64,000 nt of DNA from Atopsyche davidsoni (Eukaryota > Arthropoda > Insecta > Trichoptera > Hydrobiosidae). The notes below the pieces were generated by a model. That model was not told the DNA's origin. It searched no databases and worked only from the letters and a program-made list of their open reading frames with translations. The number at the start of each line of letters is the position of its first letter. The first letter of the stretch is position 1. Positions 13,071 through 26,090 of the stretch are shown here, in pieces. The position numbers were made by a program, and so were the translations under genes. Location of the stretch: assembly GCA_022113835.1 (NCBI GenBank), contig JAILWY010000001.1:11462501-11526500 (forward strand), written 5' to 3'.

Positions 13071-14219
13071 TTAATTAAATAAAGTTACTTGTGCACCGAG
13101 CACCATGTTGACGTGGTAGGTCGCATACCATTTGTACATTTATTTTGTTGGTTCAAGAATTATCTGACAAACGTTCAGTCTATTTATGTTACTATAGTAA
13201 ATTATATTGAAAATATTTGTAATGGTTTCACATGGAATTTTTTAATTTTTAATATTATTTCTTTGGAAATAAAAATAAAAAAGAGCCTATTTTGAAGAAA
13301 TATGACAGGGACATAAAAGTGATCGAAAACACAAATATAACATATTTTCACAAAGTGAAATTTGCATATTACAATATAATTTTATAACAAATATATATGT
13401 ATAAGCCAAGCTTTAAATATATTAAAATCCTAAAAATATTTTTTAAAAAACAGACACAAAACGTATTAACTGCCATTAAGCGTTATTATATAAATATGTA
13501 CATGAAATTTTGCATATTGTATAGTAGAGATATAATTTAATATACAATGGGCGGTTTATTCTCTAGAAGCAATATTATTTTATTAAAATCAACCGTACCC
13601 TCGAAGTCAGAGGGTAAAATATTTAATTTCGTTATCTCACCCATTGTCCTTTTACCTTTGCTCATACTGTAGGGTCTAAAGCCTTCATAATATGATACAG
13701 ATTATTACGGAATAGAATACTTTTAAAAGCTTTGCAAGAGTGTGGACTTTAACGAAATAAATATATTTATGAATTCGTGAAATTTATAAACGGTAAACTG
13801 TAAATATGAATATCACACAGCTGAGAGACTATGTCTATTTTTAGTGGTCAACACATTCGTCTTTTAGAGATTTCGTCAGACATGTAAAACAAAAGACCTG
13901 ACCTTTGAAAACTTTGCGCTTAATAATGGGATTCTGGTGTTTTTATTTGCTTAAAAAAAAGGGTAACTTAAATTAACGGGTTTTTTTTCTATATAATTTT
14001 TTTTTTTAAAAAACAATAAATAAGCATGAAAATCTTTTGATTTAAAATGTAGATATAATTCGTCCTAAAAGTTTCAAAACTTTTTATAACATATTTTGAT
14101 CAGAGTATGTCATTAAAATTTATCCACTCGCAATAATTGAACAAAAAGCATATCGAGTGTTCCATTTCCTCATTTTCCCATGGTTAGGGTAGTTTTAATT
14201 TTGCACGTACCGAATTTCT

Positions 14220-14480
14220 ATGTCCCTGGAAATGTTCACTTTTGGCAGAACTTTCTTCCCGGGGCCGGCCAGACTTAATTAATCCGATTATTTGACCGCA
14301 GCCGGTTTATCTGGACGACCGGATAGTTACGTTCGGATCATCCGGCGTAGGGCGGAACCTGCCTTTTTGCAGGTGTCGTACAATTTAATTTAGTCGGGTT
14401 AGGTAACTACCCCCGGCAGGTTTCATATTAAATGCTGTGGTCTAAGAGAGCGCTGCGTCTGCTAATTGCCTTTAAGGTTT
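14220..14480. promoter_or_regulatory. Prominent GC-rich island with homeodomain, Runx and E-box cores
   Basis: One of the clearest islands. TTAATTAATCCGATTA at 14275-14290 combines a paired-type palindrome with a TAATCC (Otx/Bicoid-type) core. GACCGCA at 14294-14300 matches the Runx consensus three bases further on. ACCTGC at 14357-14362 and GCAGGT at 14369-14374 form a 6-bp inverted repeat overlapping the E-box CAGGTG at 14370-14375. Several CCGG words recur. Stops occur in the frames I read, so it is not a long exon. Best read as an enhancer or other conserved non-coding element, untested. Confidence 0.42.
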
Positions 14481-16419
14481 CAGCAGAACAGACATTGATA
14501 ATGGCATTTATCGGATGTAAAATGTTTTGAATGGTTGTTGTTTAGTGGCTTCTTGGTGCTTTGAAATTAAATGTATTTTAGAAAAAATAAACATATATGT
14601 ATATATATATTTATGCATCATTATTTTAATTATTGTATTAATCTTTTTGCTACACAAATAGTATTTTTATAAAATAAATCATGAGTGTCAATGATTCCCT
14701 GTATGTTGTTTTATTCAGACTATTTTAATTAAATAATATACCTATTTTTGAGATCAAAAAAATTTTTTACGGTAGGTTGTTACGTATATGTTATGGAATT
14801 AAAAATAAATAAGGGAAAAATAAAATATAATTTTAAGATTTACATAGATTTTGAAATATTATATACAGGTGCTTGCACAAAATGAGAACACCAATTAATA
14901 AAAATTTAGAAACGTGTTATTTATAGATTTCAAATATTTTTGTTATTTTGAAGTAAATAACATTTTTATACGAAATTGTGTGTTGTACTTTTTTCTTTTA
15001 GCGAAAAAACGTTCTGTTTATTTTGTCTTTATGTTTGCTTCCATCCGAATATATCGAGATTTACGTTTGCATTCTTGTCATTGATAATAATGATTTTTTT
15101 CAGATGAAAGAAAATTCCCTGTAATGGTGATCCGTAAATAGGTCTCGTGAGTTTTCCTTTTTTTTGGAAGAAGGAAAAATGTTTTACTAATCCGAAAATA
15201 TTAATACGGTTTGTTCAACAATTTTATTTATATTTACAAAATCTTAATTTCAATATTTCACAGGGTTCATTTCGGTATTTTTTAAGCTTCTAGCATCTGC
15301 CAAAGCTTTATCGTGAAATTTTAAAATAACATATGTAGTATTTACTCTAAAAAAGCTGTTTTTTTAATAAACGCTATCACATTTTACCTGGTTCTAAATT
15401 TATAGAGAAATATATCACGCATGAAATTTAATAAAAAAACTTGATAAAATAAGAGTTGGGCAATAAAATATTGCATATCTACTAATATGAGTCAAGCAGT
15501 CCTTTCATTGTGTGAATTCAAGTAAACTTCTTGTTGATATCTTTTTCAGCAGTAGACAAAGTTAGATAGCAATAAAAACTTTCTGAATGTTAAAGAGAAT
15601 GCATATCTGAACTCATGGAATTAAACTGGAACATGATATTCAGAAACGGCAAGTTTTGTTTACTTAGGCTTATCCTATATGATAATAACTTTCAAGAGAG
15701 TTATGAGATGGGGGAGAGCATGAAATGAAATTATGTTAATAATGTGAATACGAGAAGGTTATTTGTATTTATTTAAAAAAAACTTTAATATTAATATTGT
15801 TTCTTTAATTTAAAATATTTTTTTATCATATAAAATTTACAAAAAAATGTAAAATCATTATTATAAATAATTTTCAGATACTAAAAAAAACGTATTTTCT
15901 ATTCAAAAAAATTATTTGACTCAATGGGAATTTCCATATTAACTACAATATTTTATTTAAAATAAAATGTGTTATTATTAAATTGGAACTAAAGACTTGT
16001 GATTATAAAACATTATCAAGCTTTTGAAAGCTCTCAAGTATTATTCTCGAATAGAACAATATATTTTTGTTATTATTTTGTGGCTCTTAAATTTTTAAGT
16101 AAGATTCAAAATATTCAACGATTATTTCATAGTTATATTAAGGCAGTTGAACGTTTTAAAAATTGTAAAATAGTTATGAAGATTTGTCTGATTTGTAATC
16201 GTACTTTTTTGCGTGATGATTTATTTTTATATTTTGTCAAACAATCATATGTTCATACGAAGAAAATATTACATTTATTATAGAAGAAGTAAAATTGCTT
16301 TGAGGTGAACATTTTTTATTCGTTTGTAGTTAGCAAACATATTCCATAAATAAATTATATGTAGTCATAATATTTCTCAATATTCTGGTATGATGGGGTT
16401 TTATATTATCGATTAGTTC

Positions 16420-16520
16420 CTACCTTGACGACCTCTGTGGCGACCACCGCAAGGCAAATAATCATGGAAAGTTCAAGGGTTGCATACATATTCAAGAGGG
16501 GTTGTTGCGAAATGCCTTGA
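16420..16520. promoter_or_regulatory. Small GC-richer island
   Basis: About 100 bp containing GACGACCTCTGTGGCGACC-like complex sequence in AT-rich flanks. No specific site cluster or coding signal. Confidence 0.18.
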
Positions 16521-17519
16521 GATCTTTCTAGACTCTTTGCAGGTTACTGTAAAGTATAAAAAGAAAGTCTGGGAATCTGGCATTGCTTTTTGTAAAACAA
16601 AACACTGAGATTGGATGTTTCCCTTGTAATCAACAGAAAGTACAGAGAGGGTAAAACTTAATATATATTTTTTAAAAAGCTTTCATTTTTTAAAAAGATT
16701 TTTTAATATATAAAATTTAAAACATCAAGTATTCGTTTATACATAGATTTTAAATAAAATAACAATACAAAGGGATTCAATTATTTCAAAATTTATTCTA
16801 AACATGTCAAAAAAAGTTATTAGTAAATAGTATTATTCCTTGTGCTCTGACTAAAGTGTCTAAAATTGTACATTAAATATACTTTCTCCGTATTGTCAAA
16901 TGATAATGATTAATTATCCTTCCGACATATTTTATTATCTGCTCTAATAGTGAAAGTGTGTAATATTTTTTTAACCTGTTATTCTAGACACTAAATCATT
17001 TTTGTTTACAAAAGGAAAAATAAGTGTCACACATTATTATTGATCTTGTCCTTGGGAGTGTCAAACTAAGCAAATATGATTTATATTGATATTCCAGTAG
17101 GAAATTTGTAACAATAAAAACACGGACAAATATAGAAGATGGTATTTTGGGTGTAATATAATTTTCATGGCATTTGTGGCTTACGAAATATGAGATCTCT
17201 TTGTATGATGTATCAATCTGCTTTATGGGTACTCTTTACATAAAATGATATTGTTAGCACTAATGAGGTACTCTGCAATCATAAAGTTTTCTAGTCTTGA
17301 GGAAGGCTTTTGTCACCCTAATAAGGAACATCTTTTATTGCTCCCGAAAGTGGAAAATTCTTATGTTCAAAATATATTTCTGTATTACTTAAAATTCTGC
17401 GCACGCAAAAAAATACTATTTTGAGATATTGGTGTTACTTGCAGCTTCAAAATTCTGTATTGAATATCGATAAAGTATTTATAAACTTCATGAATTTTCT
17501 TAAAATAGCAACGAACGTG

Positions 17520-17720
17520 CAACGTATAAACGAATTTCAGAGGTTTATTATTTTTAAATATTGGTCTGCGCTGCGGACTTTGCTGTGCACGCTGAAGTAA
17601 AACCAACAGAAGCAACTATAGAAAATATCCTGAAATAAAAAAGCGAATTTTCGAAAAACTCCGTCATCGGCCCTTCGGAAGAATATGGCAACGCAAAATG
17701 TAAATATTTGTCCTTGTAAG
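17520..17720. promoter_or_regulatory. Moderate-complexity island
   Basis: A GC-richer stretch overlapped by two chance minus-strand frames (17385-17615 and 17537-17824) in different frames. Their overlap and lack of any motif argue against coding. Weak regulatory candidate. Confidence 0.18.
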
Positions 17721-19084
17721 AAGTGGTCGACAAATAAGAAAGGGACTAAAAAAGGTCGGTTCAGTAAATAAATAAACATCGATGTACTGAAGCCACTTAA
17801 ACAAGCTTGCCATGAATATTTCATCTTAGCTAAGTTTAAAATAAAAAGACTTGAGGATCGATGAGGGATGGTTTCAGATTGTCTCTAGGGATGCTTTAGG
17901 AATGAATGCTTATTGAACGAGCGAAATAATCGATGGAACTTTTGATTATATTTCTGAATTGGTATGAACGTTTGATTTTGCGTATTTTTTTTTGAAATTT
18001 AGAGTATTTTTAATGACGAGTGTGATTCAATAACTATGTTTTCAATTTTTTAGTACAATATAAAAAAAAACTTAATGTTTGGAATATGATTTTTAGCCGA
18101 TCGATTGTTATTAAAAAATAACTACTAATTATTTTGTTGTATTGATTCTTTTATGCGGCATAAAAGAATAAGATAAACTAAATAAAAATTCTCCAGATAT
18201 TGACTATGGGAAGTTTATAATTCACAACTATTGCTTTCAAAAATATTCGCGTGTGAGTGAAGAAGATAATACAAAAGTATGCCAGTAATTTTTTTTTTCG
18301 TTACTATTCGATAAAGTTTATTTATGATATGATATGAAATTTGTATTTAAAAGAGATGGGTAATTTATATCAGTTTTTTATATAACGTAGAATGGTCTCA
18401 GTTCTGGTTGATTAAAGTCACTTGTTGAAAATATATTTGTTTCCCACAAAAATATTAAAAACATTTATTTTCCGCGTGCCATTTAAAGTTAATATAAGTT
18501 TTGTTGGTAAATGTGTAAATTTTTACAAAATTTAGTAATATGTATATTATTTCATATTGAAGCTTTTAGCAATATATTTCTGGAAATTCTGTTTATTCGT
18601 GTGTATCGATTATCTTATATCCTCAAAGTTCACGCCTTTTACATCTGAATAATACAAACTCTACAATACGACCTCAAGTCCCAAGAAAAGTTAGCGTGAG
18701 TGCTTCGCCTCGAGACTTTTGCTTTATTTCTGGATATTGGATTTTACGTGATATGGATATTCAAGAAAACTTTACAAGTGCTGCTTAAGTACTTTTAGTA
18801 AACGCCATAAATTTTGCCTAAAGGAATAAACAAACAAGGAAATCTAGGAACAAGCCAAACTTGTTATCACCGTTTATAGTATAATATTTTCAATAATAAC
18901 ACGAATGTCAAGTCTACCTACGATGTGACCTTTTGTTCCAAAAATATATTTTGGCTAGAATTTAATCATTTTAATTAAATTAATTGAAAAAAATTCTGTA
19001 TGCAAAAAAAAAACTTGCAGTAACTTAAATTGAAAAGAACTGAAAAATTCATGAGAGGGAAGTGGCCTATTTTTTAAAGTATAA

Positions 19085-19490
19085 TTACAGAGAAGCGGCC
19101 TGGCGTTGCGTGCAGGGAGGCTCGTCATCGTGATTCAAGGGACTATTAAGTTACTCACGACATTAGGAGCTTCTTATGCGCCCGAGGAACACTTAATGAA
19201 ATCCAGGTACGCCTTACATCACCTGGGGTATTTCTCACGCCTTGTCTGTAACACCCTCGCAGGGACGCGAGTTCGGCCTCTATTCCCTCGGCCGCAGAGC
19301 CTACATTGGCTCTTAGAAATATTTGAATTTACCGCTAAATTGGGGGACCGGTGTTTGTGGTGCTACACATTGCATAAAGATAAGAAGATTTATCCCCTGA
19401 ATAAAGGTCGAATAGAGCCAAATGTTGTTTACCTCTGGGAATACGTTCTGTGCTGAAGCCTCCTATTGCTTGCCGTACAGGCTCTGAGAT
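19085..19490 (+). promoter_or_regulatory. Largest GC-rich island, carries the longest open frame
   Basis: About 400 bp at near-balanced GC, the largest island in the window. A plus-strand frame stays open from just after a TAA at 19082-19084 to a TGA at about 19454-19456. A splice-acceptor-like TTACAG ends at 19090. The peptide is rich in Trp, Cys and Leu, fits no family I know, and has no initiating ATG near the front (the first codon offered is TTG), so coding is doubtful. Site cores include CAGGTA (19204-19209) and CACCTG (19220-19225), plus TTAATGA. Preferred reading: a large conserved non-coding element. Alternative: an unrecognised terminal exon. Confidence 0.35.
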
Positions 19491-20749
19491 GGTTACGTTT
19501 GCAAAGATGGTATAACAATTTCTTGAAGAGCTGTGTACAAATAATACAACTAGTATAATCTTAAATTATAATATTGGATGTGACGAACAAATTATTTGTT
19601 CTTGAATTTATGTCTGATAACAAAAGATGGTATTATAAATAATAAATTACATAACGAAATAAATATTTCTACTTGTAAATTGTACTTAAACTAAAATGGA
19701 CTGGCCTGGTTCAGCCTGTTTACTTTATGATTGTAAATTTACGAGATTCGAAAGTACAGCGAATAATATTAAAACCTTATTCTTGTTTATCTACAGTATT
19801 TAAATATTATTTAAGAAAATATTCACAAAGGCATTATTACCGAGAGAGTTATAATGAACAGTACAATTAGGAATACGTACGATTCATTAAATAAGTGTAA
19901 ATATTTGTAAGGTTAGCTTTGAAACGCTTAAAGTTTGTTTAATAAATATTGATATGTTTATCTAGTGGGTCGCACATGAGGCTTACCCGTTGCTATATTG
20001 GTTTACCTATCTATCACCTACCCTGACCCTCAAGAATTTCCGCCCCCAACATGTCCATTTGAACCAGCTGGCTGTTGTTTATTCTCTCACCTGAACATAC
20101 CGACAACTCTTAATTGCTTGTGCTTCGTTCAAATAACTTTTACACGAACAAAAAAGCAAATTTTTGATTTTTCAACGGACACATTTTAAACCTATTCATG
20201 TACCAATAAAATGATTTTACAAACTACTACTTTAATATCAAATTATATTTTAGACACACTGAATCCGATCGTATGTTCTCTAAAACTAATAAATACTCAA
20301 TAAAAATTACAAAAATTCTAATAAAAAAAATAATCGCCTTTAATGACTCAAAAATATTGTGTCAGTATAATTATTTTAAATATATATTTTTTAATTTAAT
20401 CTTTCTTTGTATTTTGAGTTAATTTAATAACCAACAATAATGGTAGTATCAGAACAAAATAATACAATCCATATGCACTAAGTAAACTTGCGTCTTATTA
20501 TTTTATATAAATATTTTGAAAGATGATAACCGTCTGTTTATACTATATAAAAAAATAAAGGTAAAAATTGAGTTTAGTCTGGTAACTTTTTTAAATTTGG
20601 CTATTTGTACTAGGTTTGTAGGATAATTCTATCTCCATATCATATTTTATAAAGATAATTAACAATATCCGTTAAATGCTAATTATTTAATGTGCTTTAT
20701 ATGATAATATTTATATTCAGCAATACAAGTTTCATTCAAGTTTCCAAAA

Positions 20750-20773
20750 TCAAAGGTAAAATCTTACCTTTGA
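20750..20773. repeat. Perfect tight-loop inverted repeat
   Basis: TCAAAGGTAA at 20750-20759 is followed, after 4 bases, by its exact reverse complement at 20764-20773. The arms also contain TCF-like TCAAAGG words in both orientations, so protein binding is an alternative to a structural role. Confidence 0.7.
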
Positions 20774-20879
20774 AAATAATAATTCACAATTTATCTGAAT
20801 ACGTTTTATGGTGAAGATTCATTTAACATGTTTACATATCCTGCTCTGGATTTCTAGGCTGTTTATACGAAGGCATAAT

Positions 20880-21065
20880 AATTCACAATTGAAGTGAGCA
20901 TGAGGTGCGGGATGTCGGGGAAAAGCTTGTGATTTAAGGGTTGTTTATTTCAGAAGGAGGATTTACAGAGCGGTCTGATCATAGTGGCTGGCTCATCGTT
21001 AGTACCACGCCTCTAAGGGCGTGTAAACAAACAAGCTTGTGGGGATGATAGCGCCGCCTTTTAAA
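20880..21065. promoter_or_regulatory. GC-rich island with opposed forkhead and Sp/KLF-type cores
   Basis: TGTTTAT at 20942-20948 and GTAAACA at 21023-21029 are forkhead-type cores in opposite orientation. CACGCC at 21006-21011 and GGCGTG at 21018-21023 form a perfect inverted repeat with a 6-base spacer, matching GC-box (Sp/KLF-type) cores facing each other. The second forkhead core starts on the last base of the GC-box. Dense, ordered sites make this a good enhancer candidate. Confidence 0.36.
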
Positions 21066-23834
21066 GTACGTGAGGTAATACGTTTTTATATATTTTATAT
21101 GTTAAGGTTTTTGAAGAATAATCTTCATAAATCTTTTCATATTCAAACAGTAAATTCTTCCCTTTTGTTTTACTACCTATTTAATTTGTTATCATCTCTT
21201 CGCTTCGGTAATTACCTTGAATAACGGATTCATGAATATTGAAATCCAGAAGTATAAATATTTTCTATTATAATATTAGTGAAATTTTAAATATTTTAAA
21301 GTAATTATGAGTTGAAAGATTCATTTAAATAAAAACATGCAAAAATCAGAATTCGTAGTTAAAGCATTTATAAAATTATAAGATTTTTTTATTTCTATCA
21401 TATCAAATTAATACCAGTTTCAATATTATTTTTATATAAAACTCTGCTAATAAATTGAAATTTGAATACGAACATTTAATAAAAAAATTATTAAAAAATA
21501 ATAAAATCATTTATATAATATATTAAATGGATTTTTAAGTTACATGTATAAAATGATTTATTTGCTGGTGTCACATGGTTATGTAATCATTTAATAAAGG
21601 ACCAGAAATATTCTCTGAAACGTGGTTTAAGACCCTTTGGTCTCGTGATGCCAAATATTTTTTAGAAAGAGTATTGTAAATTTCCCTGTCAACCCATGTT
21701 AAACTTTTTGCATTTTCTTTTATTCGTCTTGGGTGTTAGGAATATAAATAATCTTTTAGTAACGTTATATTGCTCAATTTGTATAACAACAATATTTAAA
21801 GTTGGTAGATTTTGAAAATGAAGAAAATTAACCGATTTTAGAGAGAAGTTTTAAATTTTAGTAAGACTAATACTTGGCTTACTGATGTGATTTAATATTT
21901 TGTGATTGTTGGCTTTATCCTCAGCTTGTCAGTGAAGCTGACATCCAAACTAAACTTGAAACATCCGAATAATATTTTGTACAAAATCTATAGAAGCAGT
22001 TATATTAAACCTTGAAAGATAATGATAACGGTAATAATTTTAATCATGAAAAGATATTTGTCAAAATACTTTGAAATAAAAAAACTCCGTAATGAAATCA
22101 CGGTTACAAAAAGTTTATTTTTACAAAAAACATACTCTTAGCTTAAATCTGCCAAAATTGTAAACTATATATACCAAAACTTTCAAAGAAATTGTTACAA
22201 CAGGCTTTTGTATAGCTTCGGCTTTGCAATGAGTCGTAATGAAATATTAATCCAGTTTCGGAACAAATCTTTGTAGTTTGTAAGTCATATTGGAAAAAAA
22301 TACTTTATTAAAAACCTGGGAACAACAATAAATAACCGCCCTGTAACATGTTTCGTAAAAAGGGAAGAAATATAGGTTTGGACCGGGTTAGAAGAAAAAG
22401 CCGCAGAACGGATAGCGCAAGCTTTACGAGTGTCGACACAAAAAATGGACTATGTGAATATGTCATAGAAATTTCTATCTAAATTAATGTCACACACAAC
22501 TTTAAAGTTATAATTTTTCTTTTTTGTACGATTAAAGAAATAAAATTGAAATTTCAACAGTATTACGGAGAGTTGGGTAATCATCAAAATATACTAAGTA
22601 CTGACTAAAAGATTTTTTTTTTTTAAACTTATTTATTTATTCTTTTTCAGTAAAATAGTATTTTCAAAAGCAAAAATGAACGTATTGGGTTTTGGGGAGA
22701 ATTTATATGGTCTCAGAAATACAGAAATAAGAGTTACATTTAAGCTTCGGCTAGATCACTCTCATCATCTTCACGGTGGTATTTAAAGGTTGTCTATTCA
22801 ATTATTTTAAAATTGACGATTAACAGTAAACCTTATTGGACATAATTTGTCAAACGAATAAAATATCTTGATGATTGATTTTCAAAAAGTTAAAAAATAT
22901 TTATCAGTTTTTAAATTATTTTAGGTTAACAATTAAAATATATGAATATAATTATAAAAACAAATGAAAAAAGATTCACCAATACTTGAATATCTCCAGA
23001 AGGTATTGTTAGTCATTCAATTTGGTTGTGCTAATTTTACGCGGATGATTTTTTATATTTTATGCTTTGCAAGAAATTGATATTACTTCCATAAAAAAAT
23101 GAAATATCTTACCTAATAGTATTGTATTACCGCAGTCTCTGAGCAATAAAGTATAAGCACCAAGGTTCCCCAAGTTCCACCCTTCAGCTCCGGTTACATC
23201 CCCGCAGACGACCCCCTAACTGGAGAGTATGACACTTCTTCAACCCCCAAGACATTACGTCGTATGCTTCTTATATCAAAATAACAACGACGCGAATGAC
23301 GAAATAAAAAATATATATTATGATATCACGTGTATTCGCATAATACGAGCTGTTTTTATAAGCAGTTTGTTTACATTGCAAAACAAAGACATTAATCAAC
23401 CCCTTTATTTTGTATTTTACACGAAAGTGATAAAATACGTAATATTCGCACAATTTTCGCGAGTAATCGCTTACGGAACACTTTTTTCAGTACACGACAG
23501 AATTGATCCGTAAACTTGATGATCATACATTTAAGACAGTACTCAGTAAACTACTAAATTATACTGCGATAAAATCTGAATTATATATTTATATTTATTT
23601 GATTATATATTTGTAATCATGTAAAGCCGCTCTACTAATGGTAACAAGCCAGTAGCATATTGTTCTGCGTTGTTTGTTTAGGTTTAGGGGTTTCAAAATG
23701 CTCCAAAATAAGGACGCAATTGTCTTATTGCAGATCGTTCGTAAATTATATCACGATGTGCTAAGTTGGCTTTAACATAAAAATGTGATTATTTTACCTA
23801 TCATTTGTTCGGGCATATCATGAGACATTTCAAA

Positions 23835-24115
23835 ACAGCAATTAGTGCCAGGCATCTCAGCGGCGCATTACTCAGCCGGGGGCGGCGCAATATTTCACTT
23901 GACTAGACCATTATCAGGCTGTCCTCACTAATTGTACGTCTCGCATCCTCGGCGCCCGTAATGAGCTTCACGGTTTGGATAGCGGCGACTATAACTCCAT
24001 ACTACTTTGTATCGCACAACACTGTCCCCAGAGCAGTTAACGGCTGTCACCCCGTCAAGACCCGGAGACAAACTTTCCCCTCTTCAAAGGATGCCACGAG
24101 ATATATGACCGCCGC
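23835..24115. promoter_or_regulatory. Large GC-rich island with NK-2, homeodomain and Meis cores
   Basis: About 280 bp with CAATTAG (23839-23845), CACTTGA (23896-23902, an NK-2/Tinman-type core), CTAATTG (23938-23944) and CTGTCA (24044-24049, the Meis/Homothorax core in reverse). Stop-rich in the frames I read, so not coding. The mix of homeodomain, NK and TALE cores suggests a developmental enhancer. Confidence 0.4.
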
Positions 24116-24829
24116 AAATTAAATTCACTTGTGATATATTAAATTTTAACCTCTATTGTTGTTGAATGCTTTAAAAATAAAACCGAAGCTCTAAAACGTA
24201 ATTGTCATCGTTTTAAAACATTGATTTACAGATTGCGGGTACTGTACTAAGAGCAGAATGACTTGGCCTCGACTCTCTGATATATTTATTTAATGAAACA
24301 TGTATCAATAAATTCATAATCTATTGTTGTATTTTGTATTATTATTATTTTTTAAATAAACGCAAAAAAGTACAAAAAATATATAAAGTATAAAAAACAC
24401 ACGGGTATTTTTATGCCTAAAAACTCATTTCTTTATTTTCCCTTTCTAAACCAGCCCTTAATAAGACCATTTGTTTAACCTTCGTATATTATAAAATGAA
24501 TTGATCAAATTTTTATAATATATTTTTAATTTTGAATCACATTTTTATTATAAAATTTATGTTAACTTGATTACTTAGTATATCAAATAGTTTTTTTGAT
24601 AACTTAAGTTTATTTTACAGTTTAAAAAAACAAGAATTTCATCATAAAATGATTGCAAATTTAAAGTTATTCAATTCTTCTAAAGTATTAAAATGAATCA
24701 GACAAATGTCCTCCAAAAAGCATTTATCTTCGCTGCAATATTTCTGTACTCAAATAAGAGGTGTGAGATATTAATTCGATCTAAATTCAATAACTAAGGC
24801 CCAGTGTCTACTGAGAAAACCTTTGAATG

Positions 24830-25015
24830 TAAATTTTAGACTGGCTGTCAAGTGTATGGCAGGCTTTCTACTTGGACATTAACCTGATCCTAATATGGCC
24901 GTGGGACGTGTGACGGGCGCATTTGAAACACGAGTCACGAGAAATGTCCTTGCAGACGTCAGAGAGGATGGGGGGTTCTGTGAACTTCACATCTTGTGGT
25001 TTCAGCAGATGAGAG
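24830..25015. promoter_or_regulatory. Moderate GC-rich island
   Basis: Includes a run of GC-rich words (TATGGCCGTGGGACG, GTGACGGGCG, GACGTCAGAG) over about 180 bp. GACGTC is a palindromic CRE-like core. No coding signal. Confidence 0.25.
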
Positions 25016-25849
25016 AGTGACATCACTGTTCATGTCATCCTTGGCTAATATATAACTCACAAAGAAGAATAACATGAAAACTTTTAATATGTTTCTCCAA
25101 CAGCGAAAATTACACATTTTTTTTAAATTCATACTTTTAATATAACTTGAATACAGTAGCAAATTAAAACCATCTTTTTTTTAAAGAAACAGAGATCGTA
25201 TATTTAATAATATTATCAAGAACCACGAAGTATTGTGTAAAAGTGATAAGTACTGAATTTTGAAATGAATAAAAATCAAAGATACTAGACAGTAGTGATA
25301 TTTCATGTTAATTAGTTACTGTGAGTAGTTAGTTAGTTTTTGATTATTATCAATAAAACACAAGTTAAAATATGAGTAAGTTCGTTTATAAACTAGTTTA
25401 ATTGAATTTAAATAAAAGTTATCATATAAACATTAATCATTACTTCAAATAGAAATACGTAATTCATTCATAAGTATCTCTTGTATACTTTTTATTAAGA
25501 CTTATGCAACACTATTAATTTATATTTTCAATTAACAATAAATATACTTTTGACGTTTACTATGAAACGTTCAATGACAAATAGAAAAACAATTTACTTA
25601 AAAAATGTGATATATCATTTTAAAATTAGTATATTCACAGTGGTTTTTTTTATAAAAGCTCCAAGCCCATTTATTGAACCGACATGATGGGGTGTTTTCA
25701 CTTTTAAGGTATATAATTTATTTGAAAACTAGAATCACATTTAGTTTGAATTATATTCCTCTCAACTTGCAAGTAGTTCAGTTTTTTTTATAGATATAAG
25801 TACCAGCGAAGTGGACTTTATGATTAGAAATTCCAAAAGATTTACGTCT

Positions 25850-26090
25850 TGTTTTCTGAACTGATCGGTACCAGCCTGTTTGTTCGCGTTTTCGATTTAT
25901 TTTCCATTAAGTTTGGAAAAGTCGTTGTCTTCACCTTTGTCGGGAATGGCATAGCATCTAAATGAAAAGCAGATGTTGGGGACATCGTAATAACGGCAGC
26001 CACAGTGTTTAATGGAACGGCAACAAATCACACAGAGAGTCGATTGAGAATGTATGGACTCGTGCGATAGTCTTTCAAGACAGCGAAGAA
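25850..26090. promoter_or_regulatory. Moderate-complexity island
   Basis: About 240 bp of raised complexity with CTTTGT (Sox-like) near 25935 and several GGCA/GCAGC words. Weak candidate. Confidence 0.2.

Larger units (their letters stand above)
11500..19085. other. AT-rich gene-free stretch
   Basis: Apart from the foldback at 12071-12226 and the islands at 12890-13070, 14220-14480, 16420-16520 and 17520-17720, this is AT-rich filler. The longest frames (107 codons at 12226-12549 minus, 94 at 15999-16283 plus, 95 at 17537-17824 minus) have A/T-biased composition and no motif. A word near 14870-14900 resembles a transposon end but has no visible partner. Confidence 0.6.
19490..23835. other. 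AT-rich gene-free stretch
   Basis: AT-rich filler around the island at 20880-21065, with smaller GC-richer patches near 20010-20110, 22370-22440 and 23155-23240. The hairpin at 20750-20773 lies here. Two frames on opposite strands at 23229-23513 overlap and look like chance. Confidence 0.6.

Noticed and set aside
14868..14905. CAGGTGCTTGCACAAAATG resembling a Tc1-like transposon end
   Set aside because: No inverted partner found within about 1 kb and no target duplication. Too weak to annotate.
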